Source: CADEEN01 sp963738425
GTDB taxonomy: Bacteria > Pseudomonadota > Gammaproteobacteria > Burkholderiales > Burkholderiaceae_C
Reading direction: 5' to 3'
Assembly: GCA_963738425.1 (NCBI GenBank)
Contig: CAVTWT010000009.1
Span: 15,661 to 79,660 of the forward strand
Length of the DNA stretch: 64,000 nt
The notes beneath the pieces were generated by a model, which ran no database searches, had not been told where the DNA came from, and was given only the letters and a program-made list of their open reading frames with translations. Both the position numbers and the translations under genes were made by a program. Shown here in pieces: positions 51,453 to 61,415 of this stretch (its first letter is position 1; each line of letters starts with the position of its first letter).

Positions 51453-52952
51453 ATGACCGCGCAGCCGCCCGCCCTGAACCCCGCCGTGGCCGGCAGCGGC
51501 TTGTTCGAGGGCCTGTCCGGCAAACTGCTCTTCGCCACGCGCGAAGCCATCGTCATGGTCGACGAGACGCAGGCGATCGTGGCGATGAACCCGGCTGCCG
51601 AACGCTTGCTCGGCTGCGATGCGGCGCGGGTGCTGGGCACATCGCTCGAACGCTTCGTGCCGCCGCTCTGGCGCGCGCAGCACGGGGCGATGGTGCGCCA
51701 CTTCGCCGACTCGCAGGACACACAGCGCCTGATGCGCCAGGGCCGCCGCGTCGAGCTGCTGCGCGGCGACGGCAAGACGGTGCCGGTGGAGATTGCGCTG
51801 TCGCGCGTCGAGATGATCGACCACGGCCAGCCGCGCATGCTGTTTGCCGCCATGCTGCGCGACAGCAGCGACGAATGCGCGCTCGAAGAACAGCTGGCCT
51901 TCCTCGAGCGGCGCATGCATGCGGTCTTCGAGCTGTCGCCGATCGCCATCTGGATCTGCGAAGACGACGTGCTGACCTACGTCAACCGCGCCGCAGTGCG
52001 GCTGTTCGAAGCCGCTTCTGCCGAGGCCTTGATCGGCCAGCGCGTGTGGACGCTGCTCGACGACGACTCGCATGCGCTGCTGCGCCAGGAGATCGAGCGC
52101 ACCTTGGGCGGCCAGACCGTTGGCGCCATCGTCGGCGGCCGGCTGACGCGCGCCAGCGGCGAGCAGCGTGCCATCGAGATCGCGCTGGCCGCCCTGCCCG
52201 ACCACGGCCACCGCACGGTGCAGATGGTCGTCAGCGACGTCACCGATCGCCAGCGCGAGGCCGCCGACCTGCTGCGCTCGCGGCGCGACCTGCGCGAGCT
52301 GTCGGCCAGCGTCGTCGAGGCGCGCGAGGAAGAGCGGCGGCGCATCGCGCGCGAACTGCATGACGAGCTCGGCCAACGCCTGACCGCGCTGAAGATCGAT
52401 CTGGCCACGCTCGCTGCGCAGGCCGAGTTGTCCGAGCGCGAACCGCGCGTGGCCGCCATGCAGGCCATGCTCGACGACACGCTGGCCTCGGTGCGCCGCA
52501 TCGCCAGCGACCTGCGGCCGCTGATGCTCGACGACCTCGGCCTCACCGCCGCGATCGAGTGGCTGGCGCGCGATGCCTCGCGGCGCACCGGCATCGCGGT
52601 GCACACGAGGCTGCCGCTGGCCGAACCGGCGGTGGATCAGCGCGTGGCCACGGCGCTCTACCGCATGGTGCAGGAGGCACTGACCAATGTGGCCCGGCAC
52701 GCGCAGGCCAAGTCGGTGGAGGTGATCCTGCAGGTGCAACAGCAGCAACTCGTGCTGACGGTGGCCGATGACGGCGTCGGCCTGCCCGAGCAAGCCTTGC
52801 AGCGCGCCGGCTCGTTCGGCCTGATGGGCCTGCGCGAACGTGCGCACATGCTCGGCGGCACGATCGACGTCGGCCGCCGGCCGCGCGGAGGCACGCGGCT
52901 GACGATGCGCCTGCCCTCGCATCCCGCCGCAGCGACGGAGACCGGAAGATGA
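51453..52952 (+). CDS. PAS-domain sensor histidine kinase (NarX/DegS type)
   Basis: A 499-residue cytoplasmic kinase. Two PAS domains (about 28-130 and 150-265) are followed by a HisKA_3 dimerisation domain with phospho-histidine His303 in RIARELHDELGQRL and a HATPase domain with VADDGVGLPEQ and GGTRLTMRLP. No transmembrane helix. PAS domains often bind haem or flavin, so redox or oxygen sensing is possible; no specific ligand residue can be asserted. It overlaps the response-regulator start by ATGA. Confidence 0.92.
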   Translation: MTAQPPALNPAVAGSGLFEGLSGKLLFATREAIVMVDETQAIVAMNPAAERLLGCDAARVLGTSLERFVPPLWRAQHGAMVRHFADSQDTQRLMRQGRRVELLRGDGKTVPVEIALSRVEMIDHGQPRMLFAAMLRDSSDECALEEQLAFLERRMHAVFELSPIAIWICEDDVLTYVNRAAVRLFEAASAEALIGQRVWTLLDDDSHALLRQEIERTLGGQTVGAIVGGRLTRASGEQRAIEIALAALPDHGHRTVQMVVSDVTDRQREAADLLRSRRDLRELSASVVEAREEERRRIARELHDELGQRLTALKIDLATLAAQAELSEREPRVAAMQAMLDDTLASVRRIASDLRPLMLDDLGLTAAIEWLARDASRRTGIAVHTRLPLAEPAVDQRVATALYRMVQEALTNVARHAQAKSVEVILQVQQQQLVLTVADDGVGLPEQALQRAGSFGLMGLRERAHMLGGTIDVGRRPRGGTRLTMRLPSHPAAATETGR

Positions 52953-53608
52953 ACGCGCCCTCGCTGAGCATCCTGATCGTCGATGACCATGCCATCGTGC
53001 GCGAAGGCCTGGTGCGCATTCTCGAAGGCACCGGCCGCGGCTGGCAGGTGGCCGAAGCGGCGAGCGGCTTCCAGGCCCTCGAATGGCTGCGCCGTCACCC
53101 GGCCACACTGGCGATCGTCGATCTGTCGATGCCGGGCATGAGCGGGCTGGACCTGATCGCGCGCTTGCGCAAGGAATTCCCGGCGCTGCGCGTGCTGGTG
53201 CTGTCGATGCACGCCGAAGAGCAATACGCCTTGCGTGCCTTCCAGTCCGGCGCGCATGGCTACGTGACCAAGGACCGCGCGCCGGCCGAACTGGTGGATG
53301 CCGTGGCCAAGGTCGCCGGCGGCGGCGCCTACGTCACCGCCAGCCTGGCCGAGCGCGTGGTGCAGAGCTTGAACGGGGCCCAGGCGGTGCCGCGCCATGC
53401 CCAGTTGTCGAACCGCGAACTCGACGTGCTGCGCCGCATCGTCGCCGGGCAGCGCCTCTCCGACATCGCCGACGAGCTGCACCTGTCGATCAAGACCATC
53501 AGCACGCACAAGCGCCGCATCCAGGACAAACTGCACCTGCCGTCGATGGCCGCGCTGATACGCTACGGCATCGAACAAGGGCTGCAAGATGCCTCGGCCG
53601 ATCACTGA
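52949..53608 (+). CDS. LuxR/NarL-family response regulator
   Basis: A 219-residue regulator. The receiver has DD at residues 12-13, phospho-acceptor Asp58 (IVDLSMPGMSG) and lysine in YVTKDRAP. A C-terminal LuxR HTH follows (about 150-210; LSNRELDVLRRIVAGQRLSDIADELHLS). It is the partner of the upstream kinase. Its 3' end overlaps the start of the P-type ATPase by 20 nt, so all three genes are one transcription unit. Confidence 0.93.
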   Translation: MNAPSLSILIVDDHAIVREGLVRILEGTGRGWQVAEAASGFQALEWLRRHPATLAIVDLSMPGMSGLDLIARLRKEFPALRVLVLSMHAEEQYALRAFQSGAHGYVTKDRAPAELVDAVAKVAGGGAYVTASLAERVVQSLNGAQAVPRHAQLSNRELDVLRRIVAGQRLSDIADELHLSIKTISTHKRRIQDKLHLPSMAALIRYGIEQGLQDASADH

Positions 53609-56111
53609 AGCACCACTCGGCCTCGATCCCAGCGAAGTCCTCGCCCAACGCGCACGGCACGGCCCGAACACCTTGCCCGAAGCCAAGGGCAGCGGTGCGT
53701 TCGCCCAGGCCTGGCGGCAACTGGTCACCGAGCCGATGTTCCTGCTGTTGCTGGCCGCCGCCGGGCTGTACCTGCTGCTCGGCAGCCGCGCCGAGGGCCT
53801 GTTGCTCGGCGCGTTTGCGCTGGTCACGGTGGCCCTGGTGCTGGTGCAGAACCAGCGCAGCCGCAAGGCGCTCGATGCGCTGCGCGCGATGGCAGCACCG
53901 CAGGCGCGTGTGCTGCGCGGCGGCGTGGCACTGCAATGCCCGGCCGCCGACGTGGTGCCCGGCGATGCGCTGTTGCTCGAAGAAGGCGAGCGCATCGCTG
54001 CCGACGCGACGCTGTTGCGCGCCAGTGCACTCGCGGTCGATGAATCGCTGCTTACCGGTGAAAGCCTGCCGCTGACCAAGGCGGTGTCCGAGCCCGTCTT
54101 CGGCGGCACGCTGGTCGTCGGTGGCCACGGCATCGCCGAGGTCACGGCCACCGGCGCGAACAGCCAGGCCGGGCGCATCGGCGCGCTGTTGAACCAACTC
54201 GATGACACGCCGACGCGCCTGCAGCGGGACACGGCGCGGCTGGTGCGTGTGCTCGGCGCGCTGGCGGCATTTGTCAGCCTGGGGCTCGTGGTTCTCAGCG
54301 TGGCCCGCGGCTCGACCTGGATCGATGCCGTGCTGCAGGCGATCGCGCTGGCGATGGCGCTGCTGCCCGAGGAGTTTGCGCTGGCGATGACGGTGTTCTT
54401 CGTCATCGGCGCCTGGCGGCTGGCGCAGCAGCGTGTGCTGGTGCGGCGCTCGGCCGCCATCGAGACCCTGGGCGCGGCGACGGTGCTCGCCGTGGACAAG
54501 ACCGGCACGCTGACCGAGAACCGCATGCGTCTGCGCCGCGCGGTCGCGCGTCAAAGCGAGTGGGATGTCACGAGCGCTGTTGCGCCGGCCGCACCGGTGC
54601 AAACGCTGCTACGGACCGCATGGCTGGCGACGCGCGACAACACGCCGGACCCGATGGACCGCGCGCTGCGCGCCCTGCCCGCCCTGTCCAGCCCGCACGC
54701 GGCCGACGGCATGCGACGCGTGCATGAAGTGCCGCTGGCCGAGGGCCGGCCGATGTACACCGCGCTTTGGCACGACGCGCAGAGCAACGCCCAGGCGGCA
54801 CGCAAAGGCGCGGCCGAGGCCGTGCTCGCACTGTGCCGCTTGCCTGCCGGCGAACAGCGCGAGTGGCATCAGCGCGCCGGAGAGTTGGCGTCACAAGGCT
54901 GGCGCGTGCTCGGCGTCGCCAGCGCTGCCAACGCCGTGGGCGACGACATGAACGCCTGGCGCTTCGAGTGGCTGGGCCTGCTCGCTTTCGAAGACCCGCT
55001 GCGGCCGAGCGTGTCGGCGGCGGTGACGCAGGCCCGCGAGGCCGGCATCGCCGTCAAGGTGATCACCGGCGATGCGCCGCAGACCGCGCTGGCCATTGCG
55101 CGCGAAGCCGGCATCGTTGCCCACGGCGAACCGGCCCTGCTCGGCAGCGACATCGACGCGATGGACGACGTGGCGCTGGCGCAGGCCGTGCGCAGCGCGC
55201 GCGTCTTCGCCCGCGTCAGCCCGACGCACAAGCTGCGCCTGGTGCGGGCGATGCAGGCCAATGGTGACGTGGTCGCGATGACCGGCGACGGCGTCAACGA
55301 CGCACCGGCGCTGCGGGCGGCGCACATCGGCATCGGCATGGGCGCGCGCGGCACCGACGTCGCCCGCGAAGCGGCGGCGCTGGTGCTGCAGGACGACGAC
55401 TTCGGCCACATCGTGCAGGCGGTCAGCCAGGGCCGACGCATCTTCGACAACCTGCGCAAGGTCATGCTCTACATCGTCGCCATCCACGTGCCGATCGCCG
55501 GCCTGGCCCTGCTACCGCTGCTGTTCGGCCTGCCGCCTCTGCTGCTGCCGGCGCATGTGGCGCTGACGGAGATGGTGATCGACCCGATGTGCACGCTCGG
55601 CTACGAAAGCCTGCGCGCCGAGGCCCACCACATGCGCCAGCCGCCGCGGCCGTTGACGGAGCCCTTGATCGGCCGCGCGCAACTGCTGCTCGGCTTGGCG
55701 CAAGGCGCGCTGCTGCTCATCGTCTGCTTTGCCGTTTACGCCCTGGCGCTGCAGCAAGGCCTGGCTGGCGACGCCGCCCGCTTCATGGCCTTCGTCGCGC
55801 TCACCGCCGGTAACCTGACGCTGGCGCTGATCGACACCACACAGCAGCCGCTTTTGCGAGGCGGCACGGTGGCGCGGCCGTTCCTCTGGATCGCCCTCGC
55901 CGCGACGGCTGCCCTGAGTCTGTGTGTCGCCGTGCCCGCGCTGCGCAGCCTGTTCGGCTTCGCCTGGCCCGGCGCCGCCGCGCTTGGCCTGGCCGTGGCG
56001 GCCGGCGTGCTCGGCAGCGCGGGGTGGGACCTGGCCAAGCGCTGGCCGGCGGTGGCGCGCACGTTCGGCGCGCGCGCGGTGCCAAGTCAGGTTGCCACGC
56101 CGCGCCGCTGA
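53589..56111 (+). CDS. Cation-transporting P-type ATPase (P2/Ca2+-like)
   Basis: An 840-residue P-type ATPase of the inner membrane. Visible are an N-terminal cation-ATPase domain (LAQRARHGPNTLPEAKGSG), the TGES motif, LPEEFALAMTVFF in the membrane core, the phosphorylation site VDKTGTLTENRM, and the hinge TGDGVNDAPALRAAHIGI. A C-terminal bundle of six helices completes it. Sequence style is that of Ca2+/Mn2+-like P2 pumps, but specificity is not certain. Its place behind the two-component genes suggests an ion-homeostasis or membrane-potential role in the same stress response. The 3' end overlaps the convergent hemerythrin gene by 25 nt. Confidence 0.9.
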   Translation: MPRPITEAPLGLDPSEVLAQRARHGPNTLPEAKGSGAFAQAWRQLVTEPMFLLLLAAAGLYLLLGSRAEGLLLGAFALVTVALVLVQNQRSRKALDALRAMAAPQARVLRGGVALQCPAADVVPGDALLLEEGERIAADATLLRASALAVDESLLTGESLPLTKAVSEPVFGGTLVVGGHGIAEVTATGANSQAGRIGALLNQLDDTPTRLQRDTARLVRVLGALAAFVSLGLVVLSVARGSTWIDAVLQAIALAMALLPEEFALAMTVFFVIGAWRLAQQRVLVRRSAAIETLGAATVLAVDKTGTLTENRMRLRRAVARQSEWDVTSAVAPAAPVQTLLRTAWLATRDNTPDPMDRALRALPALSSPHAADGMRRVHEVPLAEGRPMYTALWHDAQSNAQAARKGAAEAVLALCRLPAGEQREWHQRAGELASQGWRVLGVASAANAVGDDMNAWRFEWLGLLAFEDPLRPSVSAAVTQAREAGIAVKVITGDAPQTALAIAREAGIVAHGEPALLGSDIDAMDDVALAQAVRSARVFARVSPTHKLRLVRAMQANGDVVAMTGDGVNDAPALRAAHIGIGMGARGTDVAREAAALVLQDDDFGHIVQAVSQGRRIFDNLRKVMLYIVAIHVPIAGLALLPLLFGLPPLLLPAHVALTEMVIDPMCTLGYESLRAEAHHMRQPPRPLTEPLIGRAQLLLGLAQGALLLIVCFAVYALALQQGLAGDAARFMAFVALTAGNLTLALIDTTQQPLLRGGTVARPFLWIALAATAALSLCVAVPALRSLFGFAWPGAAALGLAVAAGVLGSAGWDLAKRWPAVARTFGARAVPSQVATPRR

Positions 56112-56596
56112 GCCATCTCGCGCCCCATCGCGCGCTGCTCGGCCGCATCGAGCACCGATTGCGCACGCGTGAACGCCGAACCTTCTTCGAGCGCGATGTG
56201 CTCGCGGTACAGCGCCGTGAACCGCGGCAGGTCCGGCATGACGGCGGACGCATCGCCCTGCCCGATCGCCAGCAGCCACGGCCGCAGCGACTGCCAGGCG
56301 GCACTCATCGCCACGTGATCGGCAGCGATGCGGTCGGCGAGCGCGGCCTGATCCTGCGCGCGCAGCGCGGGCAACACATGCCGCTCCTCGTCCTCGTGGT
56401 GCTGCGGCGCCGCGATGTCGAAGTAGCGCAGAACATCGCGCGCCGCGTCTCGGGCCTGTGCATCGGCGCCGTGTTGCACGACATGCGCGGTCAACCGTTC
56501 GAGCAGCGCCAGCGAGCGTTCGACGCGCTCATGGCAGGCATGCAGCATCGCAAACGGTTCGTCGAAGCCGGCGGCGGGCGTCGAGAACTTGATCAT
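56087..56596 (-). CDS. Hemerythrin-domain protein
   Basis: A 169-residue HHE-cation-binding protein. Histidines and glutamates of the di-iron site appear in MLHACHERVERSL, AAPQHHEDEERHVLPAL, IAADHVAMSAAW and ALYREHIALEEG. It could bind oxygen or NO, or scavenge them. The ATG overlaps the nrdJ stop (TGATG), so it is co-translated with the reductase. An oxygen-binding partner next to class II reductase fits use in changing oxygen levels. Confidence 0.88.
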   Translation of the reverse strand: MIKFSTPAAGFDEPFAMLHACHERVERSLALLERLTAHVVQHGADAQARDAARDVLRYFDIAAPQHHEDEERHVLPALRAQDQAALADRIAADHVAMSAAWQSLRPWLLAIGQGDASAVMPDLPRFTALYREHIALEEGSAFTRAQSVLDAAEQRAMGREMAQRRGVAT

Positions 56597-59500
56597 CACC
56601 CGCACTGCCCGACGTAGCCGCAGGCGGTGCAGAAATCGCAACCGTCCTTGGCAATCATGCTGGCGTTGCCGCACTCGGGGCATGGCCGGCCGGCTTGCAG
56701 CAGCGGCGGCGAGGCTCCGCTGCGCTGCTGCGGCGACGCCAGCACGCCCATCTCGCGCAACGGGAAGCCGCTCTCGTCCAACACGCCGAGCATCGCGTAG
56801 CGGTGGATCACCAGCCGCGCCAGGTAGGCCACGGTGGAAGGCCAGGTCTGCTGGCGGCGCTGGCCGGGGATGAAGGCCATGAAGTGGCCGAGCGGCTCGG
56901 CGTAGTTGAGCAGCTTGCGCAGCTTCATGCCGATCCACGCCGGGTCGACGACGCGCATGTCGAGCGACAGCAGGCGCGCCAGGCCATCGAGCGCGCGTGG
57001 GTAGGTGCCCGACAGTGCGAGCGCGCAAGGCCGTGTCACGGCCACGCCGTCGGCGCCGGGCAGCGTGACCTCTTTCAAGGTCACGGTGAAGTGCTCGCCG
57101 CTGGTCGGGTTGTGGATGTCCACCGCCCAGGCCAGCGTGCCCGAGGTGTCGGTGTGCGGCTCGTCGCGCGCGAACAGCGCATCGATCACGGGAGTCGCCG
57201 CATCCTTCGTCGGCGGCAGCACGCCGAGCTGCTCGCAGCGCCAGCGGATCACTCCGGCGGTCGCCGCAACCACGCCGGGGAACAGGCGGCGCTCGCCATG
57301 CGGCGGGAACGGCATCTCGAACGGATGCTCTTCGGCGACCGTCGCCAGCGCGTCGAGCTTCAACTGCAGCCACGCCGGATCGTCGGCGCGCAGGTCCATC
57401 GACAGGGTCTTGGCCAATGCACCGAGGCCTCGCGGCTGCTCGGCGCCATTGATCCAGACTTCGAAGGGCTGCAGGCGCGCATCCGACTCGGTTCGAGGCC
57501 ACTCGCCAACGAACAGCGCGAAATCGCCGAACGGGTGGCTGATCATGTAGGTCCACGCCGCGTTGCCACTCGGCAGCTCGGGCCGGCCGGGCCAGCGCAG
57601 CGACGCCAGCACCGGCGTGCGCGGCGCGGCCAGCGCCAGTCGGCGGTTCGCATCACCCTCGGTCACCGTCAGCGGCGCGGGTTGCGTGGACAACACGCTG
57701 CCGAGCACGGCGTTCGGCCGGTAGGTCGCCAGGCCCTTGAGGCCGAACGTCCAGGCCTGCTGATAGAGCTGCTCGAAATCGGCGTACGGGTAGTCGGCCG
57801 GCACGTTGACCGTCTTGCTGATCGCCGTGTCGATGAAGGGCGCCACGGCGGCCACCATCTGCGCATGCGCCTCGGCGCTCATCTCGAGCGCGGTGACGAA
57901 GGCATCGGTCAGCGCGGCGTCGGGGCCCTTCAGATGCCGGTACAGCCGCCACGCATGGTCTTCGACCGCATGCTCGACCAGCCGCCCGTCGGGATCGCGC
58001 TTCTTGCGCGTGTAGGTCCACGAGAACGCGGGCTCGATGCCGTTGCTGGCGTTGTCGGCAAAGGCCAGGCTGATCGTGCCGGTGGGCGCGATCGACAGCA
58101 GGTGCGAGTTGCGCATGCCCTGCGCACGGATGCGCTCCTTCAGCGCTGCCGGCAGTCGCGATGCGAAGCGGCCACCGGCCAGGTAGAGGTTGGCATTGAA
58201 GAGCGGGAACGGGCCGCGCTCGGCGGCCAGATCGACCGACGCGTCGTAGGCCGTGTCGCGCATCAGCTGCGCGATCTGCGCCGCTTTCGCGCGCGCGGGC
58301 TCGCCGTCGTAGCGCAGGCCGAGCATCACCAGCGCGTCGCCGAGGCCGGTGAAGCCGAGACCGATGCGGCGCTTGCTCATCGCTTCGTCATGCTGCTGCG
58401 GCAGCGGCCACAACGACACATCGAGCACGTTGTCGAGCATGCGCACGGCGGTGCGCACGAGCGCGGCGAAAGCCGTCTCGTCGAAGGCCGCATCGGCCTC
58501 GAACGGCCGCTGCACGAAACGCGTCAGGTCGATCGAGCCGAGGCAGCAGCAGCCGTAGGCCGGCAGCGGTTGTTCGCCGCAGTTGTGCACCAGCAGGCCG
58601 TTGGCATCGAAGGCATGCCTGTCGGCGACCGTCACGTCATAGACCGGCTCGGTGCCATCGGGCTCGACCGCCTCGACGGTGGCGGCGAAGCCTTCGCGAT
58701 TGAGCGAGCGCTTGTAGCTTCCGAGCAGCGCACCGAGCCGCTCGGACTTGCCCGTGTCGGCAAAGCCGACGAGATCGGCGTAACGCGCCAGGTTGTCGCC
58801 ACTGATCACCAGCTCGTGTGATGCTTGCTGTGGGTACTCCCGGCGGCCGCCACGGCCGTCGGGCATCACCACCAGACCCGCGGCGCGGCGCTCGCGATAG
58901 ATCGTGCTGGCGATGCCCAGGCGCAGCAGCATGCGTTGCGCCGCTTGCAGCAGTGCCATATCCGACTGCGAGAGGCGCACGCTGACGCCTTTGGCCTGCG
59001 TGCCCTGCACCGACCCGTCGGCGTCGAACAAGCCTCGCAGCAGGCCGCAGCAGAAATCGGAAGAGCGCACTTCCATCGCCGCCGTGATCGTCTTGTTGCC
59101 GGGCGACAGCACCGAGCGCTAACGCGAGCTTGCGCAGCGGCCCCGAGGCGAGCCGCCGCTCGCCGCTCGCGGCAATCGGCCGTTGCCAGCCGCGAAAGTC
59201 TGCGCGGTGCGTCAGTGTGGCCAGCGCCTCGTCGGCCGCCTGCATGATGCCGGCCACGCTCGGCGGGCGGGCATCGACATCGCTGCCGACGACGCGAAAC
59301 TCGCTGGCCCACACCGACAACAGCGCCTTGTCTGCCTTGATCTGGCCGTCGCCGATCAGCAAGCCGATCAGGTAGCCCTCGGCGTGGGTGCCCTCGCCTT
59401 CCCAACCGTCGATCGCGCGGTGGTCGTTGAGCACGATCTGATCGCCGGGCTGCAGCGCGCCAGCCGGGCACCAGTCGCTGTGCATCAGGTAGCGTGATCG

Positions 59501-60607
59501 CTTCGTGATCCGCCGCACCGGATGCTCGGCGGTGAGGCGCAGCGTGTGGCCCTCACGCGTGCGCAGCGCGAACACAGGCTTGATGCCGGTGGCGAAAAAA
59601 CCTGCCGACTCGGTGGCATAGGGCTTGCCATCGACCACGGCAGTGAAGGGCTTGCCGATCAGCTGCGCCACCTGCCGCGGCCCATGCGCGGTGAAGACCC
59701 AGGTGTCGGCGGTCACGCAAGGATTGGTCGCAGTGATCGCCTCGCAATACGCGAGGTTGTTGTCGCGGTTGATCGCATCGAGGAACAAGACGCCGGGCTC
59801 GGCGTGGTCGTAGGTCGAGCGCATGACCTGGTCCCAGAGCGCGCGCGCCGGCAGCTTGCGATAGACCCATTGGCCGTCGTCGCGCTGGTAGGCGCCCTGG
59901 TCTTTGGAAGTCGGGCCGGGCTCGGCGCGGTGCACGAGTTCGATGTCGGCGCCGTCGCGCACGGCCTGCATGAAGGCGTCGGTGACACCCACCGAGAGGT
60001 TGAAGTTCTTCAGGTCGCCCTGGTCCTTGGCATGGATGAAGGCCTCGATGTCCGGGTGGTCGCAGCGCAGCACGCCCATCTGCGCGCCGCGCCGCGAGCC
60101 GGCCGACTCGACCGTCTCGCAGCAGCGATCGAAGACGCGCATGTAGCTCACCGGGCCCGAAGCGTTGCTCTGTGTCGCCGCCACCCACGCACCGGCCGGG
60201 CGGATGCGCGAGAAGTCGTAGCCGACGCCGCCGCCGCGGCGCATCGTCTCCGCCGCTTCGGCCAGTGCGGTGTAGATGCCGGGGTGGCCGTCTTCATCGT
60301 GACGGATCGAGTCGCCGACCGGCTGCACGAAGCAGTTGATCAGCGTCGCCTGCAATCCCGTGCCCGCCGCCGACTGGATGCGGCCGGCCGGGATGAAGCC
60401 GCCGCGCAGCGCCTCGAGAAAACGCGCTTCCCAATGTGCGCGCTGGTCGTCGCGTTCGGCCTGCGCGAGCGCGCGGGCGACGCGGCGCAGCACGTCGTCG
60501 ATGGTCTTCTCGTCGCCCTTGGCGTATTTGTCGCGCAGCACCTCGGCGCTGATGGCTTGCGCCGGCAGTTCAGCGGCGGTGCGACGGGTTTGGGTCTTCG
60601 ATGTCAA
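56596..60607 (-). CDS. nrdJ: Class II (adenosylcobalamin-dependent) ribonucleoside-diphosphate reductase, intein-interrupted
   Basis: Makes dNTPs with a cobalamin cofactor, with or without oxygen. The N-terminal extein is 296 residues (RRGGGVGYDFSRIRPAG, SRRGAQMGVLRCDHPDIEAF, NFNLSVGVTDAF) and stops at TNP before an inserted intein. The C-terminal extein of 661 residues resumes CGEQPLPAYGCCCLGSIDL. It holds GLGFTGLGDALVMLGLRYD and the SLAFADNASNGIEPAF loop, and ends in a zinc-ribbon-like CPECGN...CTACGYVGQCG. The extein is about 957 residues, normal for long NrdJ. The frame is broken once, inside the intein near 59115. The gene is last but one in an operon from 62630. Confidence 0.93.
58582..59719 (-). 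mobile_element. Intein with LAGLIDADG homing endonuclease in nrdJ
   Basis: About 379 residues inserted at TNP|CGEQPL. The splice N-terminus is CVTADTWVFTAHG (Cys297), followed by the block-B-like LRLTAEHPVRRI. The two dodecapeptides of a LAGLIDADG endonuclease are LIGLLIGDGQI and LLRGLFDADGS. The C-terminal splice block VTVADRHAFDANGLLVHN|C ends in His-Asn before Cys. All splicing residues are present. One extra base near 59115 shifts the frame between the two endonuclease motifs. If real, it would abolish the reductase, so a sequencing error or recoding must be considered. Confidence 0.92.
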
Positions 60608-60627
60608 GGGTCATCTCCTGAATTCGA

Positions 60628-60999
60628 TCAGATCTCGGGGCGGCGCCACAACCACCAGGCCACGCAGGCCATGAAGGCCGGCACGGCGACTTGCAGCGCC
60701 AACGGCGCGCTAGACCACCACAGCAGCGCGGTGCTCAGCAGCATCGTGCCACTGGCCGCCCACTTGGCGCTGCGCGGCACGGCGCGGTGATCGCGCCAAC
60801 GTGTGATCGGCGGGCCCCAGCGCGGATGCGCCAGCAACCAGGCTTCGAGCTGCGGCCAGCCCTTGCCACCGGCCCATGCCGCAACGAGCAGGAACGGCGT
60901 CGTCGGCAGCACCGGCAGGAACGCGCCGGCGATGCCCAGCACCACGCAGGCCAGGGCCAGCGTGCGCCAGAACATCAGGGTGGCCAGGCGGGTCAGCAT
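60628..60999 (-). CDS. YbaN-family (DUF454) inner-membrane protein
   Basis: A 123-residue membrane protein. The DUF454 signature LGIAGAFLPVLPTTPFLLVAAW lies near the N-terminus, with W-P-containing segments (LLAHPRWGPPITRW) and a hydrophobic C-terminal pair of helices. Function is not established. In this operon it lies 20 nt upstream of nrdJ. Confidence 0.87.
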   Translation of the reverse strand: MLTRLATLMFWRTLALACVVLGIAGAFLPVLPTTPFLLVAAWAGGKGWPQLEAWLLAHPRWGPPITRWRDHRAVPRSAKWAASGTMLLSTALLWWSSAPLALQVAVPAFMACVAWWLWRRPEI

Positions 61000-61006
61000 G
61001 GGTTCG

Positions 61007-61408
61007 TCACATCAAGCGCCACATGCCGAGTGGGTGGCGCGTCCAGCCGATGCTGACCATCGTCGCCAACACCGTCAAGGCGGCCACAAAAAAAGCCGCA
61101 CGGGCCGCAGTGCTTCCAGCACGCTTCAAGGCCCAACTGCCGAGCACGATGTAGAGCACGAGCAGCACCAGCTTGGCGCCGAGCCAGTGCTCTCGCAATG
61201 GGTTGAGTTGCAGCAGCGCCCACAGCGACACGCCGGCCGGCAGCAGCAGCGTGTCGATGACGACGCTGCCGACGCGCAGCGCCTTGTGCAGCGGCCAGCG
61301 CGCACCCGCGAGCACGCCCGCGCCGCGCAAGGCGAACAGCGTGCCGCTCAGCACGACGAGTGCGAGATGCGCCTGCCGAATCTGCGGCACCCACGCCAAG
61401 TCGGTCAT
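61007..61408 (-). CDS. SirB2-family membrane protein
   Basis: A 133-residue polytopic membrane protein with four hydrophobic segments (about 15-32, 45-65, 72-90 and 100-118). The HLALVVLSGTLFALRG start and RVGSVVIDTLLLPAGVSLW resemble the SirB2 (invasion gene expression up-regulator) family. Role unknown. It lies between the flavin oxidoreductase and ybaN, with 7-8 nt spacing to each, in the operon that contains nrdJ. Confidence 0.75.
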   Translation of the reverse strand: MTDLAWVPQIRQAHLALVVLSGTLFALRGAGVLAGARWPLHKALRVGSVVIDTLLLPAGVSLWALLQLNPLREHWLGAKLVLLVLYIVLGSWALKRAGSTAARAAFFVAALTVLATMVSIGWTRHPLGMWRLM

Positions 61409-61415
61409 CGACGAA

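Noticed and set aside
56695..58821. A 708-codon plus-strand frame opposite nrdJ
   Set aside because: His/Arg/Gln-rich shadow of nrdJ with no start context or domain; nrdJ on the other strand is unmistakable.
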